A stretch of 64,000 nt of DNA from positions 1,505,045 to 1,569,044 of the forward strand of contig VUYV01000214.1 of the NCBI GenBank assembly GCA_008711295.1. Reading direction: 5' to 3'. The notes under the pieces were generated by a model. That model searched no databases. It had not been told where the DNA came from and saw only the letters and a program-made list of their open reading frames with translations. The position numbers and the translations under genes were made by a program. Shown piece after piece: positions 40,758-52,040 of this stretch (position 1 is its first letter; each line of letters starts with the position of its first letter). The stretch is from Anarhynchus alexandrinus (lineage: Eukaryota > Chordata > Aves > Charadriiformes > Charadriidae).

Positions 40758-42399
40758 ATCTGAACTTTCGCCCACCCTTCTTACCACAATGCTCTGGTTG
40801 TTGTATACACACCCCATTTAGCTTTAAAGATGGCCTTTATTAGAGCAAAATGTTTGTAAATTAGAGCTAAATGCTGATTTAAATGGAGTCTAATAAGAAA
40901 CGGGAAAGTCTGCAGCCTTTTGTGACTTACACAGCCTGCATGCCAATAAAGGAGTGGACATGACACAGTTACACAGATGTATATCATTCTTTTCTTTCAT
41001 TCTTTTCTACTTATCAGCTGATTATTTTCTTGTTTTCTGTTCCACACCAAATTGGAGAATAACTAAAATAGGAAACATGATTAATGTGGTTTGGTTGTTT
41101 TTGGGATGTCTTGGTGATTATATGAAGGATGTAATTAGAGCTGGTGAGGAAATTATTCTTTTTTAAAAACAAACAAAAACACCTTATTGGAATATTTTTC
41201 GTGTTTGGGGGGCTTTGTGGTTTTAGACTTAAAGAAAAACACTACCTACCTGCTGCTGTTCAAATCACATCCTGATTTAGAAAACCTTAAAGGCATGTTT
41301 TTACTGGTGTATACTTTGAAAGAGAAGTGTCTACAGATTTACTAACTAGAAAGTAGACTGCAGAGTCAATTATTTCATTTTAGGCAGAGATGAATACATA
41401 GATAAACTTGAGCCTCAGCCACTTATATTTTAAGAGGTTTCTGTGGTTGTGAACTAATGAATGATAAACAGCATACATATATGAGCCAAGCTGTGTCATT
41501 TATTTTCTGTCCCCACACAGTGTCCTTGAACAATCTTTGAAATTTTCTCTCTGTACGGTATTTACTCCTCCAGGTTCTCTGATGAAACATTTCTCCTTTC
41601 TAATGCCTGCTTGGAGCTCTCGAGGGTCCATGACCTTTTGAATACACTAAGTGGTCTGCAGAGGAGAAGGAAAGCAAAACAAGTACTCTTGCCAGCATTG
41701 CTTTTTGCATAAAGTCTTCCTTTAAGGTTGTGGTGCATACAGTACGAGTTACCTTTGGATGAACTTTGGTGCAAATGTATCACTAAACATATCAACGTTA
41801 CCAAATGTATGCAGGGCTAATGGTAATGGTAAAGCAAATACCGTTCACTGAGAAATGCAAGAATGTGAGTTCCCTGCAGAATGAGCGCGCATACAGGCAG
41901 TTACAGCAGGCACTGAGGCACTGTAAATTCACGTCTCGGTCTGCCTACCACCGAGCCCTTCGCATTGGGCTCATGCCCTAAGCAAAAGGGACTTAAATAA
42001 CTTTAAAAACCAAAAGCTCAACCACTCATAAAAGTGGAATAATTTATGGAACAAACAAGGAGGGTTTACTCTAGCCCGGTATTGGAAAAATAGTTTAGTG
42101 GAGAAAAATGTGTCCAACTTCCACTGGCATAGGCTTCTGAGTTACTGTAGTATTGGGGATTGTTTGTTTTTTTCTTGTGGATATTTTCTCCCAGCTCAGA
42201 AAATACGTGTTTTTGTACTTCATTTCCTGTGAAATAACACCCCCAAACTATGGCATTCCTTTTCAATTGGCTACGTAAACACAAAGAATAGACCCCGCTT
42301 TACACAGTTTTCAGTCTTGGCTCCCAGCCTCACTGTTTGCAGTGCGCAAGTGAAACAAATCACAGAACTGGGCTTAAATAACCAGGTGTCATGAAGGCT

Positions 42400-42512
42400 A
42401 GGAGGGAAAATGAGGATGGAGATGCAAGGGCTTTTCCCAAGGTCACTCATTTGCAGAGATAGGTCTCTGCCACTCCAGCCCTTGACACCCTGGACAGTGC
42501 TGCCTCCTACAT
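42400..42512 (+). mobile_element. Ancient L3/CR1 (or MIR-like) 3' tail
   Basis: AAATGAGGATGGAGATGCAA, then CCCAAGGTCACTCATTTGCA, AGGTCTCTGCCACTCCAGCC and GGACAGTGCTGCCTCC follow the order of the L3 3' tail (GAAACTGAGGCACAGAGAG, GCCCAAGGTCACACAG, AGGTCTCCTGACTCCCAG, CACGCTGCCTCC). MIR elements share the CCCAAGGTCACACAG core, but the GCTGCCTCC end favours L3. The overlapping 113-codon open frame from 42410 is explained by this relic and is not a gene. Confidence 0.6.
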
Positions 42513-42965
42513 ATACAACCTCGGTTGAAAACTATGCCGATGTCTTTATATATAGAAAGTGTAGATTGTTCATGTCAATGATATGCAAAATGCCTAGGGT
42601 ATGCCTAAGGAGCATGCCTATTCCATCTAACTACGTGCGGTTAATTGAGATAATTAAACAAGGAATCAATTTACCTCAGACACTATCTATAGTCTTTCAT
42701 GTCCACAGACTACCTCGGCCAAGGTCCAGGTTGCCTTATAGACTAACTTAATCTTGTCAGTTAGACAAACTAACTCCCTTCTCTACAACTACCCTCTTCC
42801 ACTTCTGTACACTATGAAGAAATTCTTTCTCGTTATATTCATGTTTGTTATACTGCCCTAACATTTTACCAGCTTCTTTTTTGCCTTGAATACCATAGGT
42901 ATAATTCTTAGTCTGAGTTTATTCTCCACCTAATGAATGTCTTATTTTTATTCTTTTTTATTTAG

Positions 42966-43026
42966 AAAAAAGGGTAGACAATGATACTATCCTGTAGGAG
43001 CCAGACTGATCCAGCTAGAGGATAAG
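42966..43026 (+). pseudogene. KCNQ1: KCNQ1-type exon 15 homologue with frameshift and stop
   Basis: The acceptor is TTTTTATTTAG and the donor is a consensus GTAAGT. The segment is 61 nt against 62 nt in human exon 15. Read from the incoming phase it gives EKRVDNDTIL, then TAG at 42995-42997. From 42997 in the next frame it reads GARLIQLEDK, matching human GARLNRVEDK and ending on the expected codon boundary. The start EK and the DTI/NTI match also fit human EKSKDRGSNTI. A net one-base loss around 42992-42996 therefore separates the two halves; the second frame is itself closed upstream by TGA at 42982. No alternative AG acceptor restores the phase. This part leads into helix D, the subtype-specific assembly coiled coil. 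Confidence 0.8.
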
Positions 43027-46016
43027 GTAAGTGCATGAAAGCTTTTTTTTTTTCCTGAGTAATGATATCTGATCTACAGACGTGAAAGATAGTATCTTGG
43101 CATGATTTACTTTAGAATTACAGGGCACTATAATAAACAATATATCCTAATTTTTGTAAGGGAGTTGATGAAGTATCATGTGCATGTTGTTCAGCATTAA
43201 CCATTTACCTGCCGTACAGATTAAGTTCTTGATTTTAAAAGGGACTACTTTCGTGTTGAAGCCAAATCACACATCTGGTAGATAAGTACTGTGAACTGAC
43301 AAGGTGTTTGTCATACCAGAATTAGTGAGTTAAACAGAGAAGCTAGTATCAGGGGCCTGTGTATATAGCAACAGTTGCTGACTCAGTTAATAATCTTGAG
43401 GTTCTTTAATGTTTACTGCATTTTTTCCCCTGTGCAGTTATCTTTGCATCAATTCTGCCCCTCCCCCACTGTCTTCTCTCCAGGAATATGTTCATCTTTG
43501 TTATTAATTAGAGTAACTAAGTATGCCTAAAGGCCAAAGCTCAGTGAGGCTCTATTGTTTTAGACCTATTCTGAACATCCTCAAGAGCTTTTCCCACTCA
43601 AGTGATAACAAAAGTACAAGTTTGCTTAAAAGTAGGAATCTATTTCTCTAATAGTTTTATGGTCAGCTCTCTTACCTACCCCCAAAATCCGGTGTCCCTA
43701 GAACAGTGTTTTCTGTGGACAGTAGCAGCACAGTAGCTTTGGTATGTGGTATGATGTAACAGCTGAGACAAAAGTTCGTGTGAATTTAACATATCCATTG
43801 CTTATTTGTATCCTTGTCTTACTCAAATTTGTCATGCAAATTTTCTTTTCACTTTTTTCTGGGGAAGTGAGGCGAGAAGGAAAGAGGAAGGAAACCTTTC
43901 ATTATTCTTACGAAGAATTGTGCCTCTTGCCAAAAAGCAGAAATTGAAATTAAACAAATACAATTCCTTACTCTATTGCCTAATACCTAACGATCATTGC
44001 TAGGAGAACATTGGAAATATGTGATGCTGCATTGTCAAAGGACAGATTTGCTTTGACTTTTAGCTTTCTTGGACAGTGTCAGAGAATCCACTCCACAGAT
44101 AAAGACAAATTATCTGAGTTAACTTTTAAAGTGGATTGGTCCCTTGTGGTTCTTTCACTCTCATTCAAAGTGAAAATGGCTATTTCAGATTAGCTTAATT
44201 AACTTCAAAAGAGATGTATTGCTCTCTAGCCTCTGTATATTCTGTAAATTCACACCACCAGTTCATTCAGATTTCTTGAATGTGCATATATAGAGAAACC
44301 CACAATACAGATTTGAAAAGTTAGCAATAAAAGAATCTGATGTAACAAATTACTTTGTGTGAGAAATATTGCTAGTGCTGTAAATACTTCCGGAAGCAGT
44401 TGTTCATGGTCTCCTGACTGCTCCATATTTATGAAGAAGAGAGGTCAGAAAGTTATTAATGTATCTGGCATTGGTCTAGCTTTAGCACAGTATGCTGTGG
44501 ACTTGATAACTTTTTTTTTCAAAGGCTTAACTAGGGTACTGCAGAGATATCTTGGGCTAAGAAGACGAATGTTACAGGAGATGCCAGTGTACACAGCAAA
44601 TGCTGCAGTGAATGATCTTTACAGCTTAAACCTGTTAGAAAACAGAACTCTAGCTGATTTGAAAAGGTTATAATTTTCATCAATATTGCCTCAATGTAAA
44701 TGTTTGGAGATGATGAAGCAACACGGTTTCGCTTTCTCGTGTTAAATGTCTATTGTAAGCATGTAGTAACAGTCTGTAGCAGAGATTCACAACAATGTTC
44801 TCGGAACAACAGTCAAAGATTAAAAAGTTTTTAAAAAGTTTTAAAAAAACGGTATAGCCATCTTAACATCATTTGAGCATGATCTAAATATAGTTGTTGC
44901 AAGCTCAAACCATTAGTGTGGGCAAGACCTAGCTGCCGTTTTGTTTAAAGAATTAAACTGTAGTGCTTTAACTAACCACATATTGTATGGGAACTGGTGA
45001 TTTCTATCTCTCTACTTATTGTTCTGGAGATGACAAATAGAAGGGAATAAAAATACATCAAGATATTTTCATAAGATGAATCCATAAAAGACATTCAATT
45101 TTTGCAGCTTCCTTTTCATTCTCAGACCAAACTACAAATGTAAAATAAAATGCCAGAGTCTAATGGAACCCAGGGCGTTTGTTCTGTCAGTACAAATTAG
45201 CCTTCTTTCAGGTGTGCAGGGCTTCATTCTCATTTTCCTGCCAAGAAAGTAGACACAGTACACAAAAAGGGAAAACATTTGTTGTGTCGGTTTGTTTGGG
45301 GTTTTGGTGGTGTGGGTTTGGGCTTTTTTATTTGCATCTTTTTGGCACATTAGGCTAAAACACATATGTTTACATAGTGAAAACAAAGCTAAGCTTCCCA
45401 GATATCTGTATTTTAATAGGACAATAGAAACGACCGCATCCTGCTGTCAAACCGCTTCCCCTAAACTATTTTCCCATGTCTCATGGGCTCTCCTGCTTTA
45501 ATAGTTCGCTGTGTAGTAGCTGCTCTGTGCCCAAATGTGAAACAATATTGCAGTCAGCGAGGACAAGCTGGGTTTCAACCTCTGAGGAGAATAAATGAAG
45601 CAAGGGCATGTCTGACATCAGACTCCAGCTGGTGGTGAAAAATGATCTCCCCCTTGGAACCAGAAAACCTTTGGGATCAGCCTCTTCCCCCTGGAGAAAT
45701 TTTTTTAACATTCAGTCACCCAGTATAGTCATGGCAGCCTCCCAACCGAGTGATGCATCTGATAAAATGACACGTTTTTGGACAAAGGCCAGTTGGTGTA
45801 GATAAAAATGCAGTGTGGATTTGAATGTTTCATCTGCTTAAAAGTCTGTATCGATAAGGTATTAGTGCACCTCTAGCCCAGACTGATCTTTCCCACCAGC
45901 GTTTTCCAGTTCATTTGTTTTAGTTGTTTCTCTGAAAGGGAATGGGAATGTAATTCACCCATTCAGAGCTATGCGTTGTTTTACATAAAGCCATAATTAC
46001 TCTTTGTATAAATTTT

Positions 46017-46036
46017 GAGAGAGAGAGAGGGAGAGA
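46017..46036. repeat. (GA)n microsatellite
   Basis: Seven GA units interrupted by GG, then GAGAGA. It is an imperfect purine microsatellite. Confidence 0.85.
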
Positions 46037-48266
46037 AAAGTGTATATTTCTGATGGGTAAGAGGAGCTTGATTTCCTTTAGAGGTTTGCTACTATTTGAG
46101 TTAAAATGTGGGATTTGCTGTGTAGAAGGGAATAGGCACAGATTTCTGAGGTGGTTGCTTAGTGACAGATAAAAGCTTTGAGGCAAAAATGTTTCAAAGA
46201 TTCAAATATAGCCTTCCATTCAAGTGGCACGGGCAGCGTTGTCTGCAGCCTCTCTTTTGTTACCATCCAGGCTCCATATGTAAGTTTAAGGTAATAAGGA
46301 AGAGGTAAGAACGAGTTTGTGTAGGTTGAAGCACCGTGCGAGTCCAGCATAAAGCGGAGTTGGAATACACTTGTATCACTTCGTTTTTAGGCACTGCAAA
46401 TCTGACTGGAAAGGGATAAAATACATGGTGGCGGTTTCCGGACAATATGTAAAACCATTTTTGGCAACATTAGTGCTGCGTAAGGCTTTAGTCCTTTCAT
46501 TAACGTGGCATGTTGCATAGTGTAAGTTTACCCGTAACACCTTTCAACCTGTTTTTCCCTGCGTAGGGTATAAAAAACATATTTTGTTGTGGTCAGTGTA
46601 ATAACCTATTGCGGTTCTTTTCATAAAAACACTGAGATGTTTAGAGAAAGACTGGGGCTTCTTTCCCAACACATGATGTGTGCCATTTGGCCGACCCTTT
46701 CTTGAGCTCGATGGCAGGGTTTAATTTTAAATTGCGGTATGTAGCCATTGACAGATTCTTTTGAAATGTATTAAGAGGGAGATTGGTTCCAAGATGATGT
46801 TCTAGAGCTGGCATTAGTTTCTTTTCAAAATTGTAAACTAATGCTTCTTTATGATGAAATGAGTATTCTTCTTTTTCTTTTCTTTTCAAAATTAGAAACA
46901 AAAATCGTGGTGTGCTATGTCAAACTGCACGGCAACCTATAAATAAAAACAGGAGAGAAAAGAATTTACAAATGAAAAGTTAGAAGGGACAGCTGTATTG
47001 TCTTTGAAAAAGAAATCTATTAGGTATTTTTATAATTATATGGCAGTCTTCTTTATGTGGTATTTACAGTTATGATTTACATCCATATTACCATAACTAT
47101 TTCCATACTTATAGACAACATGTGACAATGCTGGGAGCCAAAAGCAGCCATTTGGTAGCATTTAAAAAATGCAGAAACACTAAGAGAAAACAGGGCAGTA
47201 AAGCAGAACCCTTCTGAGCTTTATCCATCTGAGTAATGCGAGCCAGAACAAAAATGTCGTCCAATATAAACAAATGTAGAGGTTGGATTGCGGTGGTAAA
47301 CTCTCTCTTTACCAATTTAAATACTCATTTTAAAGTTCAAGCTAAAAAGATGGGCTCAGAGAAGAGTGATGTTTCCCTACCGTCTTATTCCTCCGCGATA
47401 ACGATGGATGTTAGTGGATTACATCAGGAGTCATCAAATAGTAAATTATTTACCATGACAGTGCCTGCAACTGCCACCATAGTGAAGGCCCTGTCAGAAT
47501 TTCCATTATAAACCCCTAATTTGTGGGTGAGGTGATGAGCATAACTGAACTGCATTAAAAAAAAATAAGGGAAAAAGCTGAAAATTGGTGCACAATGAGT
47601 CAGTTGCAAAATGAACATGCTACATTTTTGAGGTTTCAAGAACATGCCTGAAATAAACCCAACAAATGCATTTGTTAACAAAAACGCATTTTGGAACTAA
47701 GGTGTTTGCGGGTTGTTCCTTAAAGGTTGAGTCATTCCATAACATAAAGCTTTTCAGAAGGCTTTTTGCAAATGGGCGTTTGGTGGATTTGCTTAGCTAC
47801 TATAACAGTTCTTTAAAGCAGCTGTCAGAGATGCACCACCACTCCTTCTTGTAAATAGAAAATACACTTCATCCTGGCCCTCTGTGCTTTGCTAGTACAC
47901 ATGAGCACTGCAGATTTTTGGAGTATATCTTCTCAAGACAAATGTGCGTGAGTCAATAATTAACATCTCTAATGTGACTTGCAGTTAGTAGTGTATCTTG
48001 TGAAGAAGGTGTATTGCCTGTTGTACACGTTCTTGGAGCATGACACACATTCAGTTCAAGGAGACAGGCAGGAGGTTGACAGGGACAGATGCTGTGAATG
48101 TGTATTTGGAATGGGATGCCAGTAAACATAGTCAAAGCCTGGTTTGCCTGGATTCATCTACTCCGTAGCAGTCCAGCACAACTCCATTGAGCACCATATC
48201 CATGAGGTCATTAGATTTTTATTTTTAAGCTATTGCCTAATTAAAAAAAAAATGCCTGATGCTTCA

Positions 48267-48338
48267 AGCCAAATTGTGCTTTCATTTATGCCAGTGGAGT
48301 TACTCAGGATTTACGCAGGTGCAAAATGCAGCAAATTT
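48267..48338. repeat. Ancient palindromic repeat (GGAGTTACTC type)
   Basis: AGCCAAATTGTGCTTTCATT leads to TTATGCCAGTGGAGTTACTC, then AGGATTTACGCAGGTGCAAA and ATGCAGCAAATTTC. The two sides are imperfect inverted copies. They match an old sauropsid repeat with the pattern CCAAATTCTGCTCTCAGTTACACCAGTG and TGGAGTTACTCCGGATTTACAC. The central part is largely deleted. The name is not known to me. Confidence 0.55.
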
Positions 48339-49226
48339 CTTACATAGCTTTAAATAAGATTCCAGCTCATGTCATCACATCCTGCTCCATAGGAGTGAAT
48401 TGACAGAGATGAGGTGACAGCAGAAATGGGGACTCAAAAAGTTCAGAATTAATCTTAGTGAAATCATGTTTTTAATCTATTTTGTTTAAGTGAATCTCTG
48501 AGTTACGCTGGGGATTCAAGGGACTGTAGAACATGCACGCGTTCTTGTACTGAAACACCAAGACAGGTTTTTAATCTGAAAATCGGGTAATGCTGATTTA
48601 ACAGCTGCACAGCTTTTCTGCTTTGCTTAGCTGACTTCTCAACGCAGAGAGGAACTATTGCAGCCTGAACTTCTTTTGACTATTTGGGATGGTTTTATGC
48701 TTCTCAGATAAACCTTGTTTAATAAGGTTGAGTGGGAAAGGCTAGTTTTGAGCTGCCTAGTTGTGATGGTAATGTCTGAAGGCCCAGACAAAAATAAGAG
48801 CTGACTCTGATATGCCTGTCCAGCAAAAGGAAAGAAGAGATAGATCATATATTCTGAAGCATATCTGAAAGAATCCTGCCTGAATTCTTCCCTTATAGTT
48901 CTTGTTATGGAGCCTTATCGTATGTGGTACTTGGTAGCACCCCTCTATTAAGGTTGTACGCCACTTTCCATTATACAACTCTATTTTCAGTTGCTTACAT
49001 CTTTGCCAAACTTTAGCCATCTGGACAGAAATTTTCCAAGGCAGATGTCTGCCTCAGGCTGAGATTTTTTTGAAAATTTACGTATCAGTGTGGGTCATCC
49101 TTTCTGTATCAACGTAACCTGACCCACTGTGAAGATTATCCCAAAAGTAAACATGAAAATGTTGATGGAAAACACTTGAGCTTCTTCTAAATTTGAGCAA
49201 GAACGTTGGACTGAAATGGAATATTA

Positions 49227-49247
49227 TCTTGAGTCTTGAGTCTTGAG
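49227..49247. repeat. 7-bp tandem repeat, three units
   Basis: Three perfect TCTTGAG units lie immediately upstream of the palindromic repeat at 49255. Confidence 0.9.
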
Positions 49248-49254
49248 ACCCAGA

Positions 49255-49308
49255 GGCCTGATCCAACACAGAGTGAACTCAGCAGGACTCTTTCACATGG
49301 ATCAGGCC
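49255..49308. repeat. Second ancient palindromic repeat, perfect 10-bp ends
   Basis: GGCCTGATCC at 49255-49264 and GGATCAGGCC at 49299-49308 are perfect inverted repeats bounding a 54-bp element whose middle (GTGAACTCAGCAGGACTC) recalls the TGACTTCAATGGGACTC core of the element at 36587-36655. It is likely the same family, internally diverged. Confidence 0.55.
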
Positions 49309-51013
49309 CTGATTTTTAATGGGTGAGGGAGCAAAAAATTTCACATAGTGAACATTTGCCAGGACGCAATTCACCACCATAAATCAAACATTAAATAATT
49401 CCAAAGCCCCATAAATGAGTGTGCAGATGGCAGTGTCTGCTCCCCAGTGATTGTACTGACTGTTGATTAGGATCCAGGTTGAATAGTTTGATCTCATTTA
49501 TAGCCATCTCAAGGATTGCCATGATTAGGCAGTTGGTGCGATCTAGTTGCTTTTCTGCTCTCTTGGCTGAAACCTTTCTGGTGGAACCAAAACCACCCAG
49601 CAAACGCTGCCCATGACACCTTGGAGCGTGGGGGGATCGGGGTGGGGTATGGGCTCACAGCCATATGCTGCGTAGCAGCCCAAAATCAGTTTGTAGCTAC
49701 CTGACCTTTAACAAGAAACAAGGACAGTCGTTTGCAGAAGATGTACTACTCTACACTAACGCTCCTTGAGGAGAGTACACAGATTAACCGTGAATACCAA
49801 GGAAGATAGAAACGGTAAAGTGATTTAGGGCTGCTGGTAAATAATGGAGTCTTTGGGGAAGGGAATCTTTCACGGGCTGTTACAACGCTGGAAATCTAAT
49901 CCATATTGATGTGCCCGGGCTGTTTAAGCTGCAGGGAGAAGGTCCTGAAAATAGCAGCAGTGACCACAAAGGCCATGGCTGAGCGAGTCTGTCCGTTTCA
50001 TACTGTTCTCCACCAAAACCTTCTAAGTATCGCAACTGGTTTGAACTGAAATTGAGAAAGGGGTCATGAGCTTAGAGATGTTTATTTCCTGTAAGTTTTA
50101 GAGAAAATAGGTGTCTGGGTAGAAGACAGACACTCTGTTAATCCCTCTGCTCCCAGAAGAAAAGACTGCAGCGTAAGCGTGGCTCTTCTCAGGTGCTGGA
50201 GAGTCCAGCCACTAATGTATAGGAAACAAAGCTCTGTTAGTTCTGTTGTCTGTGAAGCAATGAAGCAATTTACCTACTGTTGCAGGGTGAAAAAATGTAT
50301 TTTTACCTTAAGAATATTTCAGAGATCTTGACGATTTTTTTTTTATAAAAAGTCAAACCCTTCCACAAAGAGCTTTGACCTGAACTTGCAAAGAATAGCA
50401 GAAATCAGATCAGCTACAAGTATTTTGCTTCTACCTTTTATATTTTTTAATAGGTTATTCTAAATTAAGTTCTAAATGATCAGTCATCCTGGTCGCCAAA
50501 ACAAAATGCCTTCATTCAGAAATGTGAAAATGGAGTATTTCAACAAATCTTCTATCCTGGTCAAATAATAATACAAAACAATTATAAATTCATTAAACCT
50601 GTCTTTTGTTATGAACAGCTTTTTAAAAATTGTTTTCTCATGGAAATAAATTTCATTTGAACAATTTTTATGACCTCCAATTCTTGCAATGTTAAGCAAT
50701 TTAATTTAGAAAGCTATTTTCAAAAATATGTTTTGTAGCTGTTCTTAGCTGGTTATGGCTGTACGCTGCAAGTGCTGCCTTCCCTACAAACAAGTTGACA
50801 ATTTTCCTTTGGAATGTTTCTCCATCTGAAAATGACAATTTGTTTCCAATGGAACATTTTTTGAACAGATGTCACATTCTATAGAGCTGTATTTTAAATC
50901 ATATACTGATAGAAAGTGTTTCCAATTTTCTACTTCAGAGCGACAGAGTACTGTGGCAACCTGCCTTGACATGTTGGCTGTATCTAGGGAAGAAAATTTT
51001 CACTCGACAGTAA

Positions 51014-51040
51014 ATTCATATAAAGGACTTCATATAAAGG
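51014..51040. repeat. 14-bp tandem duplication
   Basis: TTCATATAAAGG is repeated at 51015-51026 and 51029-51040. Confidence 0.85.
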
Positions 51041-51918
51041 CTTATGAGGTAGAGGAGAGAGATATAAAATTATATTTTCTTCGAGAATTTTGGAACCTGA
51101 CCTCCAAATCATGCTTCAGGCCAGATTTCATTTGATCCTGGTCCTGCAGCCCTGCATGGCCTTTGTCAACATTTTTTTGGTGTAGCTATTATATATGTTA
51201 ATTGGGTGTGCAGTTGCTGATATGTGTACATATATATAGCTCTTGTTTATATTTTGTATTTTTGCATCTATATCTTCCTTTTTTCTGGCTTTTACATTTT
51301 ATGCATTTCAGCCTTCATTTTTTAGAGTCTAAAAAGCACTTTCAGCACTCTATGAATACTGAATATTGTTATTATTTTTGACTGGACCTTTTGCTAGGTA
51401 CCGTCAGCTCTCCTTCTGTAGCACATTCTGAACTCACTATCGAGAGGGGAAAAAAACCCAAAACAAAACAGTGTTTCCGCTGTTGAGAGCAAGATTTATT
51501 TCTAGCCCCAGCTACAGGGTAATTGTTACTGTAAGGATCACTGCGAGCGGGTCGGATCCTAGAGTCCCGTTGAAGTTTTACCCTGAGTTAGGATTGCAAA
51601 AATAGACTTCTGATCCTGTGGCAAAACATATCTGCTTGGGGGGTAAGATACCGCATGGTGACAGGAACTGCTATAAAGCTAATGCAACCTTAATACGTAG
51701 GGAATAGAGTGCTCCGTATGCTGCTGTGGGATTTCCTTCTTTGGCTTGGAAGGCAAAAATAAACTGCTTCTATTTGGAAGGTCGTTTTCAATCCCCAAAA
51801 TATCTTTTCTGCATTTACTTGGTTTTGCTGGATGGTTGGGCAGGCTGACCACAGCTCAGGCTGACAGGAGTAACCATTATGTCATTCAGCAGAAAACTCC
51901 CTTGTGTGAGCAGAATTT

Positions 51919-52040
51919 TGCTTCTTTTTTTCTTGTTTTTTCCCTTCTCCTCTCTCCTTCTCCTTCAGGGCTGTACATACAGAGAGAGGTCACAACATAG
52001 AACTAAGCTGTAGCCAGCAAAGTTCAGATTTTGAAATAAA
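51919..52040 (+). other. Long pyrimidine tract with splice-acceptor-like end and nearby AATAAA
   Basis: A run of almost pure C/T from about 51919 to 51966 ends CTCCTTCAG followed by GG, a very strong 3' splice-site pattern. About 70 bases later comes AATAAA (52035-52040) in an A-rich run. The sequence between has stops in all useful frames and does not match KCNQ1 exon 16. It could be a non-coding terminal exon, or simply a pyrimidine tract. Confidence 0.3.

Larger units (their letters stand above)
33521..42965 (+). other. Intron between exon 14 and 15 homologues (9.4 kb)
   Basis: It contains the palindromic repeat (36587), the CR1 (40230) and the L3 tail (42400), and ends TTTTTATTTAG. Small tandem TAGCTGTATCC units lie near 39070. 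The rest is AT-rich with no exon seen. Confidence 0.65.
29697..43026 (+). pseudogene. KCNQ1: Decayed KCNQ1-type (Kv7.1) potassium channel gene, exons 12-15 region
   Basis: Four separated segments on the + strand, in the right order, match the cytoplasmic C-terminus of the KCNQ1 voltage-gated K+ channel: helix B (calmodulin binding), helix C and the start of the helix D assembly domain. Paralogue-specific residues (QARK, VRDVIE, MVRIKELQRR) point to KCNQ1; KCNQ2-5 typically read SLRPYDV and RIKSLQSR here. Segment lengths are 76, 95, 41 and 61 nt, against 76, 95, 47 and 62 nt in human exons 12-15 as I remember them. Introns are 2.6, 1.0 and 9.4 kb. The frame is broken in three segments: a stop in exon 13, a shifted or lost donor in exon 14, and a frameshift with a stop in exon 15. 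Retained introns exclude a retrocopy. It could be KCNQ1 itself, an old KCNQ1-like ohnologue, or a segmental duplicate. Homology is near certain; the pseudogene status is probable. Confidence 0.85.

Noticed and set aside
42410..42751. 113-codon frame as a gene
   Set aside because: It overlaps the L3/CR1 tail and has no recognised domain.
29697..43026. Assignment to KCNQ2-5 instead of KCNQ1
   Set aside because: Those paralogues have SLRPYDV, YSAGHLDML and RIKSLQSR at these positions; the exons here have QARK-YDV, YSEGHLSMM and RIKELQRR.
29697..43026. Processed (retrotransposed) pseudogene
   Set aside because: The exons are separated by introns with recognisable splice sites.
44359..44673. 104-codon frame as a gene
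   Set aside because: No recognised family, no splice or promoter context, and its length is within the chance range for this window.
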